A stretch of DNA of 23,207 nt from Nemertoderma westbladi (Eukaryota; Xenacoelomorpha; Nemertodermatida; Nemertodermatidae). A program made the position numbers and the translations under genes. The notes under the pieces are model-generated. The model saw only the letters and a program-made list of their open reading frames with translations, searched no databases and had not been told where the DNA came from. Where the stretch lies: NCBI GenBank assembly GCA_032718475.1, contig JAUCBJ010007241.1, forward strand, positions 1 through 23,207, read 5' to 3'. Shown here one piece after another: positions 8,603 through 20,600 of the stretch (the first letter of the stretch is position 1; each line of letters begins with the position of its first letter).

Positions 8603-11600
8603 CTGCAAAATTAATAATCATTTTACATACAGTATTTTTCTAACAAATTTCCTAGAAACACCGGGAACGACAAGCTTCCTGCGTATTTTTTTCAAACTAT
8701 ACAATTAAACAGAACAAATAAATTTGATATTGTCCCGGAAACTAAATTAATGATATTTTTGTAAAGTGGCCGACAGCCAAGTTGCCGTAATACCTACCGG
8801 TACGGTAGCGCGAACCCAGCTTGATGGCGAAAGCGATACTACAGTAAAGTGCCTTCGTTATTATTTTTAAAGCGCAACTGGAAATAGCCATGTTGTAGTG
8901 TAGTACAGCGGTAGATGGTAGCGCTGTGCAGTATAGGTATTTGTAACACGGACCTAAAGTCTCAAATTAAAAATTCCCGGGGCGTTTTTTTTTTGCATGT
9001 CTACAATTTTCGAACAAAACAAGATAAACTCAAAGTACTTTAAATAGTTATGTTTCTCGTATATTTATATTTATATATATAATATATTTCATTTTTATTA
9101 TTATATTATATTTATTTTTATATAATACGGGGCGAGCGACGAAAGTAAGCGAGCTTAACATACGGGCACCACTAACTTAATCGGTGTGTCTGTTGATCTG
9201 TTGTTCTGTTGCTCTGTTGATGTGCTGTGTCCAATTTTAAACGTTAATAACTCAGCCAAATCTCGATATAATATATCCAAACTTGGTACATACTGTATGT
9301 AGTCTGGCAAAAGTTTAGAAATTTTCCAAGTTGAATTTGCGCAGCATCTTCGTGCAGCATCTGTGTAACTGTCTTGCAGTTATAATAAATTTATTTACCC
9401 AAAAATTATTAGGCTTGGCATCAGCTGGTTGCTAGGAGACTGCATGATATATCAGATGGGCTTGAAATTCAGCAATACCGGTGTCACAAGGAAATCAGCC
9501 CCCCCTAGAATATGCCCCCCGGGGCATTATTTCCTAGGATATTATGTCCCCCCGGGCAATTTTTCCTAGGAAATTTAGCCCGGGGGGGCATTTTCTCCTT
9601 AGGAAATAATGCCTCCCCTCAGGAAAATTAGCCCCCCTCAAAAGTCTGAAAACTGGTACGATACCGGTCTGCTGGTAGCCACTTGTAATCTACCAACTGC
9701 AGAACTTGTAATAGTTGGAAGAATAGTACATAGTACGGTACCGGTCTGCCGGTAGGTAAGCAGGTAAGGCAGTAAGGGCGAAGGGATGTAGAACAGCATT
9801 GAAGTATCTAAGTCAGTAGGCTACTGTAGTAACTATTGGTATAACAGCAGTGCGAGTGTGTGGTGTTGTGTGGGCGCCGAGCAGCTCCAAGCTTTTTTAA
9901 GTCTGTAACCTGCTCCTTTCCCTGATTTGGTAAAGTGATTGTTTATTGTTTTGGTTAGAAAATCCCGCCTCTGTAACCTGCTCCTTTCTCTCAATTGGTA
10001 ATGTTATCGTTTATTGTTTTGGTTAGAAAATCCCGTCTCTGTAACCTGCTCCTTTCCCTGATTTGCTAAAGTGACTGTTTATTGTTTTGTTTAGAAAATC
10101 CCGCCTCTGTAACCTGCTCCTTTCCCTCAATTAGTTAAATGATCGTTTATTGTTTTGGTTAGAAAGGCCTGCCTCTGTAACCTGCTCCTTTCCTTCATTT
10201 GGTAAAGTTTTAGTAGTTAGTTTTAGTAGTAAGTTTTAGTAGTAATACTGTAATAAGTTTTGTTTATTGTATAATTCAGGGGGGGCATAATTTCCTAAGG
10301 GGGGGCATTTTTTCCTAGGGAAATTTGCCCGGGGGGGCATTTTTTCCTAGGAAAATATGCCCCCCCGGGCACATTTCCCGGGGGGGCATATTTTCCTGTT
10401 ACACCGGTACAATGCAGCAATAATGTGGCCTTGGCTGCTTGGGAAGTGTGGTAGGCCTATTTAAGTTTCATCAGCCATTCCAGCATTTCCAGGTTGCAGA
10501 GTTCAGAGTATTCAGTTATTCGCGACTATTCAGCCATATCATGTACCGGTACGGTACCTTAATCAGATTAAACATATGTTTTACAGTACGGTACCGGTAC
10601 TGTTACAGTGGTACTGGTACAGAGTTACCGGTACCGTCTTCAGACTTCAGGTCGTTGGCGCCACCCACCAATTGGCTCGGCAAAGGCAACCATGCAGCCA
10701 TGGAAGTTTTGAAATTATGCGGACTTAAGACTGACTGACATATTGTTAGTTTGTACGAGCTGACCTTTATTCCATGTTCCAGTATCCACTACTGCACTAG
10801 GTACCCTAACACGGCCAACAGCCCAATACTGCAATACCCAGCAACGTTTTGGAATTGTACCGGTACTCAAACAACTCGCCATCAAGGCCACCGCCTCTGT
10901 CTGCCGCAGTGTCGTTGGAGACCTCGACTTTTGGTATATCGCTACTGCGCTCGCGCTATGGGCAAACTGGACTAACCGATGAGCGAGACCCGAGGACTGA
11001 AGAATGCATTGAATTTTTTGAGTAGTTTGACTGTGGACTTCTATGACATCGATGCCAAGCTGCCAATGCGAAAATTTTTTTTAAGTAAAAGAGTGGTTAA
11101 ATTTTCTTAATTATTTATTTAAATTTCTTAAGTACCGATTTTGGGATAGAATTGCTCAATTTTAATCTGTATCTAATAACTGAGCCTCTTCCTGGGGGAT
11201 GGCCAATAACTGAGCCTCTTCCTGGGGGATGGCCCCACGAACGTGTTCGTTAGTGTAACAAAAAGCACACTAGGGCCTACTCGAATAGGAATACTTTAAA
11301 CCTTTACAGACACACAAGAATATAAAATAGACAATAGACATTACAGCATACTCACTGGTTATATTGCAAAATATTGAGACATGAAAAATATCGAGAGTAA
11401 AAATAACGGGAGTAAAAACATCGAGTGTTGAAAAATAACGATAATATCGAGAGTTCAAAAAATGTCGAGAGTAAAAATATCGAGGGTAAAAATATCGAGA
11501 GTGAAAATACCGAGTGTTGAAAAATATCTCTCGAGAGTAAAAATATCGAGAGTAAAAATATCGAGAGTAAAAATATCGAGTGTTGAAAAATATCGAGAGT

Positions 11601-14600
11601 AAAAATATCGAGTGTTGAAAAATATCGAGAGTAAAAATATCGAGTGTTGAAAAAAATCGAGAGTAAAAATATCGAGTGTTGAAAAATATCGAGAGTAAAA
11701 ATATCGAGTGTTGAAAAATATCGAGAGTAAAAATATCGAGTGTTGAAAAATATCGAGAGTAAAAATATCGAGTGTTGAAAAATATCGAGTGTTGAAAAAT
11801 ATCGAGTGTTGAAAAATATCGAGAGTAAAAATATCGAGTGTTGAAAAATATAGAGTGTTGAAAAATATCGAGAGTAAAAATATCGATTAAATAAGGGTTG
11901 TATGATAATTTTTTTTACTAAAAATGTTCTACAAACAACAATATTTATCAACATTTGGTAGCTTATACAGTACGTGTTCTAATATAATATTTAACAATAT
12001 TTATAATATTTAACAATATTTATAATATTTAACAATATTTATAATATTTATCAAAATTTATAGCTAGAACTTCTTTTATATTTATTAAAAAATAGCAAAA
12101 ACTAGCTAGTATACCGTAATAAATCTGGTAAATGGGTACACAAGGTGTATTTCATAATGCCATTCACTTGCACTTGCACTGTTGTAACCCACTGCAATAT
12201 TGTTCCATAATTCTAAATAAATTGCTCAAGCAAAATGCAATATTTTTACTCTCGATATTTTTCAACACTCGATATTTTTCAACACTCGATATTTTTCAAC
12301 ACTCGATATTTTTACTCTCGATATTTTTCAACACTCGATATTTTTACTCTCGATATTTTTACTCTCGATATTTTTCAACACTCGATATTTTTACTCTCGA
12401 TATTTTTACTCTCGATATTTTTCAACACTCTATATTTTTCAACACTCGATATTTTTACTCTCGATATTTTTCAACACTCGATATTTTTACTCTCGATATT
12501 TTTCAACACTCGTTATTTTCGATATTTTTCATCTCGCGTTATTTTTACTCTCGATATTTTTTAATCAAGTTAATTTTCAACACTCGTTATTTTTACTCTC
12601 GATATTTTTTAATCAAGTTAATTTTCAACACTCGTTATTTTTACTCTCGATATTTTTCAACACTCTATATTTTTCAACACTCGATATTTTTACTCTCGAT
12701 ATTTTTCAACACTCGATATTTTTACTCTCGATATTTTTCAACACTCGTTATTTTCGATATTTTTCATCTCGCGTTATTTTTACTCTCGATATTTTATAAT
12801 CAAGTTAATTTTCAACACTCGTTATTTTTACTCTCGATATTTTTTAATCAAGTTAATTTTCAACACTCGTTATTTTTACTCTCGATATTTTTACTCTCGA
12901 TATTTTTCAACACTCTATATTTTTCAACACTCGATATTTTTACTCTCGATATTTTTCAACACTCGATATTTTTACTCTCGATATTTTTCAACACTCGTTA
13001 TTTTCGATATTTTTCATCTCGCGTTATTTTTACTCTCGATATTTTTTAATCAAGTTAATTTTCAACACTCGTTATTTTTACTCTCGATATTTTTACTCTC
13101 GTTATTTTTACTCTCGATATTTTTCAAGTCTCGATATTTTTAACCATTACCTACTCACTACCTTGGTTAATGTAACTATAGTACAGTAAGCACACAACTC
13201 ACTGTTCTCTAGAAATAAATCTCTAAGCTCGTAGGACATTAGCGGATGCCTCATCAATTTAAGACTATCACCGTAGATAGAAGAACACACATGGTTTATA
13301 ATACTGGGTATTGTTTTACCGTGAAGTGCCGCCTTAAAATCCAATATATCACCACAACCATTCTGAAATAATAAAACTTTAATGTTGACAATAAAATCCA
13401 TATAATATACTGTATAATACATAGGCCTATATTCCATAGACTGCCAGTAGTATCAACTCCCCACTGTTTAACATGTTCCAGATTGTTGTGTAGGCCTACT
13501 AATTAACTGGAAAAAATGGTTTTGCAATGCAAGCTTTTAATGATACATAAAAATGAACTACAGCTGAAATAAAGGCTTTCAAATAATTTATAAGTCCCTC
13601 GAGGCTTACAATTCTATTTAATAATTTCTCAATGTTCTAGAAACTTTCGTTTATGTATGTGAAGCTACGCAATATAGATATTGTACAGGCATGCAGTTGT
13701 TGCAAACCTACTCATGAGATATCATAAATATTTGGTTCCAAAATATTAGTATATTCATTGAATATAATACAGTATATTGAATCCAGGGTACGAGAATTAA
13801 TGTTAAGAATGGCCACAATACACGGTGCAATTTCACAAAATATAATGTTGTTATCAAGCCAAGCGTTTATTGAAAATATTTTATTGCAAAATCGAAAACT
13901 AGTTTTATGTTTCAAATTTCACGAAATATGTTAAGATTTGTAGAAAATATTATGTATTGTAATATTAATTAGAAAATGACACTATATTACGGGTCTGTTG
14001 TAATTAGGCGCTACAGTATGTACGACAGGCCTACTGACCTGAATGGCGACCATCAAGTATAGTATTTGGTGCGTTGCTTGGTAACCATGTGCATTAGTGC
14101 CTGTCATCATATTCCAACAAAATTCTGTTATCGTGCAACGGTGGTATCTAAAATGATAAGAAGCCCATCATTTAGGCCTACTTTACTTATGTTTATTCAT
14201 TATCCGGTACGTGTACTGCATCGACTATATTTATTAAAAGACGCAGGTGAATAACATAATATATAGGCCAGTGCGTGCACCACAAATAATTTAGGGGGTA
14301 TAGATCCGAGGGTGGTTATTCATCTAGACACATGTGATGTATATACCATATTTTCTCCTTTTACATTTCTCTTTGTAGTTTCCTCCCATGTGAAGAATAC
14401 TAGGTTTTTATAAAAACCCAGGTTACAGAAGGGCTGAATCTAACCAAAACAATAAACAATAAATTAGCACTCAGTATACAGGCTACAAAAGACTTAATAA
14501 TAGGAGATTTAAAAAAATTCAAATTCTTCATATATAAAATTGCTATAGAATTTCGGCGGAATAGTGAATACCTGGTATTCTTCACATCTGCATTGCCAGT

Positions 14601-17600
14601 AACATTCCACTTCTTTCGCTAACATTTCATATATCTTTTTATTTAGTCTGGGAATGTAAATAAACATATAGATTATATTCACAGGTTACTCAGGTTGAAC
14701 AATGTCTCATTTGTTAAATTCGCAGACTATATAACATATAGTACAGTATATACTCATCAATGAATATGGTGTCATCTGAAACACATGATCTCCTGCTGCC
14801 CTTAATTTCCTGACCTTCAGAAAAGGTGGAGATTGCGATTCCCGTGTATTTAAGGCAGATCAGCCTTACTGAGAGCAGTTGAAAGATGTATCTGTAATAT
14901 TTCTAACTACCATTATTATGATATTACTTCAATATTCTTACATGCATGTCTTGTTGTATTTCTACTACTGTACAGTACTTACAGACATATTTTAACAAGT
15001 GAGATTTGTGACTAACCCGTTAGTCCCAATCACAGCAGATACACACTCATCCGACTTATTCTCATCAAAAGAGTGCGACTTCTTATTATATTTTGTGGTC
15101 GGTACTATTTGTAGAGGAGGTAGTATCTGTTCGACTTTAAGCCACATATCGGTGTTATTGACAAGTGGAGCCAATCCTATGGAAAAAGAAAAATGGAAAT
15201 GATAAATATTAAGAAGTAAAATAAAGTAACTCAATTAGGACAGTCAATTCCTACATGGAGAAATATTGTTACTCTCTTTTATATATTAATTGGGCAACCG
15301 TTTAAAAACATGAATAATGATAATATTTATTTCGATATATTTATTTGTGGGTGAAGTACAATAGCATATCATAGTGTGAAGAGAAAGGAGTTTTTTTGGT
15401 TTCTGAAGGAAGATAGTGAGTGATAGAAAATAAAGTCACGAAATAAATACTTTGTAACAATTATTTGGTTTTAACTCTTAAAATTGAAGATTTCGATACG
15501 ATTGCTGATTTTATACGGCGGGGTAGCTCAGTTGGTAGAGCGCTGTGTCTCCAATCTATTGGTTGTAGGTTCGAACCCAACCTGGGTCCACTCTGCCTTT
15601 CATCCCCTTGAGACGATAAATTTAGGACCAGTTGAATTTGAGGGAGTAAAACTTGAAATACGAGTAAGGCCCACCCGTACCTTCGGGTAGCAGATAGGAG
15701 TAGCGCCTACCCCTACCCTCGGGTATCAGATATGAGTAGCGCCCACCCCTACCTTCGGGTTGCGGATAGGAGTAGCTCCCACCCCTACCTTGGGGTAGCA
15801 GATATGAGTAGCGCCCACCCCTACCTTCTGGTAGCAGATAGGAGTAGCGCCCACCCCTACCTTCGTGTAGCAGATATGAGTAGCGCCCACCCCTACCTTG
15901 GGGTAGCAGACATGAGTAGCGCCCACCCCTACCTTCTGGTAGCAGATAGGAGTAGCGCCCACCCCTACCTTCGGGTAGCAGATAGGAGTAGCGCCCACCC
16001 CTACCTTAGCGTAGCAGATAGGAGTAGCGCCCACCCCTACCTTCGGGTAGCAGATAGGTGTAGCGCCCATCCCTACCTTCGGGTAACAGATATGAGTAGC
16101 GCCCGTCCATACCTACGGGTAGCAGATAGGAGTAGCGCCCACCCCTACCTTCAGGTAGCAGATAGGAGTAGCGCCCACCCCTACCTTCGGGTAGCAGATA
16201 GGAGTAGCGCCCACCCCTACCTTAGCGTAGCAGATAGGAGTAGCGCCCACCCCTACCTTAGCGTAGCAGATAGGAGTAGCGCCCACCCCTACCTTCAGGT
16301 AGCAGATAGGAGTAGCGCCCACCCCTACCTTTGGGTAGCAGATAGGAGTAGCGCCCACCCCTACCTTAGCGTAGCAGATAGGAGTAGCGCCCACCCCTAC
16401 CTTAGCGTAGCAGATAGGAGTAGCGCCCACCCCTACCTTAGCATAGCAGATAGGAGTAGCGCCCACCCCTACCTTAGCGTAGCAGATAGGAGTAGCGCCC
16501 ACCCCTACCTTAGCGTAGCAGATAGGAGTAGCGCCCACCCCTACCTTCAGGTAGCAGATAGGAGTAACACCCACCCCTACCTTAGCGTAGCAGATAGGAG
16601 TAGCGCCCACCCCTACCTTCGGGTAGCAGATAGGAGTAGCGCCCACCCCTACCTTAGCGTAGCAGATAGGAGTAGCGCCCACCCATACCTTCGGGTAGCA
16701 GATAGGAGTAGCGCCCACCCCTATCTTCTGGTAGCAGATAGGAGTAGCGGCCACCCCTACCTTCTGGTAGCAGATATGAGTAGCGCCCGTCCATACCTTC
16801 GGGTTGTAGATAGGAGTAGCGCCCACCCCTACCTTCGGATAGCAGATATGAGTAGCACCTACCCCTACCTTCAGGCGCGGATCCACAATAGGGGCGCGTG
16901 GCGCCGCGCACCATAGATTTTTTGAGAAAGAAAATAAAAAGAGTAAGATAAAAATATTTTTTTTGATTTACTATATTGATAGTTACGCTAAAACATAAAA
17001 AAGACGACTTGCTAACGGCTAACCCAAAGCGGAATCCACATTCATTAACCACAACTTCCATCTCCATACCATCACCATCCCCAAGTTAAAATCACTGTAA
17101 GCCTTCCCAAGGGCGCGCTCCATGTAGGTGGGATGGGGGGGGGGGGGGGGTGGGGAGGGGTATCACCTTAGCGCTATAGGGGCTGTTGCGCTGTCAGTTA
17201 GAGAGGTAACAGCCCATGGGGTAAGGATTTACCCATGGGGCGCTAACTATCAGATAGTCTGATACCAACTGTCAGACAGTCTTTTTCAACTATCAGATAG
17301 ATGATCGCCCAGTTACAAGTTGCCCGAGTAGTTGTATTTTTTAAACCCCGAGTGTTGTTGACGGAGTCTGTTACTTCCGAAATCGTTGATCGTGGTGCCG
17401 GTGCCGGAATTCTGGCTTTGATTAAAAACACTGAACTGCTGAACGATGGCGGAATCTACGAAACCCGGCCGGATTCTCTAATCCGAGGAGGCGACGGAGT
17501 CAATTAAACGTAAACAATGAAACAATCGCGATGGACAATGGAGTCTATTCAATGTATCCAGAACGATACGATGGCGACGGAGTCTATTACAGTATTAAAC

Positions 17601-20600
17601 ACGCAACCAAAGCGATCAGACGATGGCGAAGTAATCTACAAAACAGAGAACGACAGGAAGGCGATGGAGTTTATTAAACCCAGTAAGATGGTGCATAGCG
17701 CAGCGATCGAGATGGATAACGGAGTCTATTACAGTATTAAACCTGGAACGAAGACGGTGGAATCTATAGGCCTAAACCTGGAACAATGCGAACAAGGCTA
17801 CTGTAAAGTTAGACTAGACTGGTTTGTGAGATTAACTTGCCAATACTAACTCAATACAATTTGCTTTCTTCGAATTCCTAATAATATATTTTAATCTTAA
17901 TAATAATTATTCAACATCAATTATTTTATAAGTCTTGTCAATGTAATAAGATTGCTAAAGACTAAAGAGCTAACTTTAGGATAATCTGCCTTATATTTTT
18001 AGAATTATTATAATTAATTTTGTTATGTTTATAATGAATTGTATCTTTTGACAGACTACTTGATGCGCGACCGTGATAATAAAATTAAATGGTGCCGAAA
18101 TATTTTCACTTAACTGCAGGTAGGGGGGGGGGGGGGGCAATCAATATTCTTCCCTCTCCAGGTGAAAATCGACGCAAATAACAGCTTGTTTACTACTAAA
18201 ATAAAACTGCATCCTGTTCTATAGGAAAAAACATTATAGGGGAAACTTTAGCAAGTTGTGTTTATTTTAACCGATAGACAAGATTACATGTTTACCAAGT
18301 TTGGTATAATTTAGTCAAAGATTGAATGAGTTACGATTTAAAATTATCAGTGGAGGGTGAAGGCGGTGGGCCAGGATTCAGTTATACTTGAATAAAGAAT
18401 AGTGATTAAAACAAGGGATACGCGATATATGACACTGCTGTATAAGTTCATTGAATGACTGTTGATTTCGAAACATTTAATTCAAAACTATATAAATGTT
18501 AATATAATGTTGGATTTTTTTTTTGTAATAATTAACAAATGAATTATATTTCATTAATCCACCGTCCACCCCTACCTTCGGGTAGCAGATAGGAGTAGCG
18601 CCCACCCCTACCTTCAGGTAGCAGATAGGAGTAACACCCACCCCTACCTTAGCGTAGCAGATAGGAGTAGCGCCCACCCCTACATTCGGGTAGCAGATAT
18701 GAGTAGCGTCCACCCCTACCTTTGGGTAGCAGATAGGAGTAGCGCCCACCCCTACCTTCGCACCTTCGAGTAGTCAGCTATCGAAAGAGGAGCCCTCGGG
18801 TCGCCTCCGTCTTCGGTCGACTGTTTGCTTGCTTGATAATTATGAACAGCATAAAAGTTAAACATGAAAGTTACACGATTATTGTTCAGAATAATTTGTT
18901 TCAAATTCCGCTCACCTTTATAGTAATTTGGCGCGTTCTTCACAACGACAGGTAACAATTTATCCACAGTATCATCTATATCAGTTACTAACGCAGCTAA
19001 GGAACTGGCTACCTTCGCGTCATTCACCTTGTCATAAATCCCAGAAAGTTCTCCTGCGTGAAAATAATAATACAGTTCAAACGAAAACAGTAAAGATTAC
19101 TTTCGTGAATATATTATTTTTGTTAGGAATTGCATATCATTTAATATGATATGCATTAAATAAGTTGAATATTTAGTAATTCATGGCATATCGTTTCAAT
19201 CTCGAGTTATTGAAAGGGGTTGTTTGTTGTTTTCATATTTATAAAAATAATATACTGACGAGGTTTTATTGAGCGACTCACACTAAGTGGTAAGTCGTTA
19301 GACAGGTCAGGCTGTTACCATCCTTTTACTCAGCACTTTAGTACAGGTAGTCACTGGGAACGCCTAATGCACTCGATAAAAGAGTAACAGAGATGGGCTT
19401 TTATAGTACTATTTGTACTGTACAATGTAGATTAATTGTAAACAATTAACTATTTATTACAAAGAAAACAAATATGCTTTCCGCTGACACTGAGGTGCAA
19501 TAAAGGAAATAAGCTGTTTGTTTTTCATGTAATACGTAATTTTATTCTACGAAATCTCCTTTCACCTCGCCTTTACGCCTTTCAAACTTCCCATTACTCG
19601 CTGAACAATAGTCCTGCGTAGAAGAGGATATCACATTCGCCATATGTGTGGTGTGTCTGGTAGCACCAAGAACAGACAGAATGTCGACTTGAGAGTGAGG
19701 AAAAAGTGGTGCGCAGCCCTCCCTTAAATACCTTCTCAAGAAGGGATCTATTTGGGTAGCCAAGGAGACTGCTGAGTGGCCAGTTAGTTTGTCACTTTTT
19801 GATCCAAAAGGTGGGAACACTCTCGCTAGGGGTGTGTTACCAATAGAGTGCTGTAAAGATAGCAGATTACTTTTCGATCTGAAAGGGTGAAGCTTCCCTC
19901 TAGGGGCACATATAAAGTGTTAAAGAAAAACTGTTGAATTTAGCTGTTAGGTCCATCGACAACCTGGCGATTATTTACAATGTTAATGGTTGAACTAACA
20001 AGTTATATATACAGTACGTACCGTTTAGTATAATTAACCTTTCCTGTTATAAACTCGTTGTTCAGTGTAAACATAATTTATATCTAAAAATCCTCTATTT
20101 TCTCACTTAATTTTGTAGAAAACCATGCATTTGCTAAACACAATTATTACATTCTAAAGTTTAATTTTGTGATAGAAAATCGTTGTATTACTAAAGTTAT
20201 TTTTAAAATGTGCAAAAAGCCAGCTCAGCTGCCACACCTCTGACCTTTAAGTAAAAAAAGAGATCTCCATGGCAAATTTGACTCACATGAAAAATTTTGG
20301 TTTATTGTTTTGGTTAGAAAATAACGCCACCGTAACCTGTTCCTTTCCCTTAACGTTTTAAATTAAATTAAGAATTTAAACCCACTAAACTCATATTTGG
20401 TGTCCGCAGTCATTTTAAGTGCCATTAACTCCTTCAATATATATTGTGGGTTTTGTTCTTGGCAATTTAATTCTGATCAACTCCAACTTACCTTGTGCTG
20501 CCCGTAGTCCTATGATACCATCCACAATAAGTTGCTCTCCATGATTATTTGTATATTGTACCAGCCTATCAAGGGCATCAATAACAATGGCCGCGAGATT

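Noticed and set aside
9495-10400. CRISPR-like array suggested by regular 68-bp units and palindromic flanks
   Set aside because: Whole units repeat with no unique spacers, and the setting is a eukaryotic intron.
12132-13049. 305-codon plus-strand frame, and the 200-codon minus-strand frame at 11352-11954
   Set aside because: Phe/Ile/Leu/Tyr/Ser translations of an AT-rich 15/17-bp satellite; the opposite arm gives the same peptide pattern on the other strand.
14740-14870. Candidate extra exon of the C16orf89-like gene on the minus strand after CTGCTCTCAG
   Set aside because: It has no suitable donor before a stop, and the exon at 14147-14039 fits both phases and family motifs instead.
15518-15592. 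Functional tRNA gene
   Set aside because: A and B boxes are good, but the acceptor and anticodon stems do not pair properly and no clear anticodon loop can be placed.
15732-16916. 394-codon plus-strand frame and the 257-codon minus-strand frame across the 36-bp minisatellite
   Set aside because: Both are open because the unit is a multiple of three and lacks stops. The array lies in an intron of a well-supported gene, and neither frame has a signal, domain or non-repetitive coding part.
19542-19820. 92-codon minus-strand frame in intron 1
   Set aside because: No recognisable motif and no splice sites that keep frame with exons 1 and 2.
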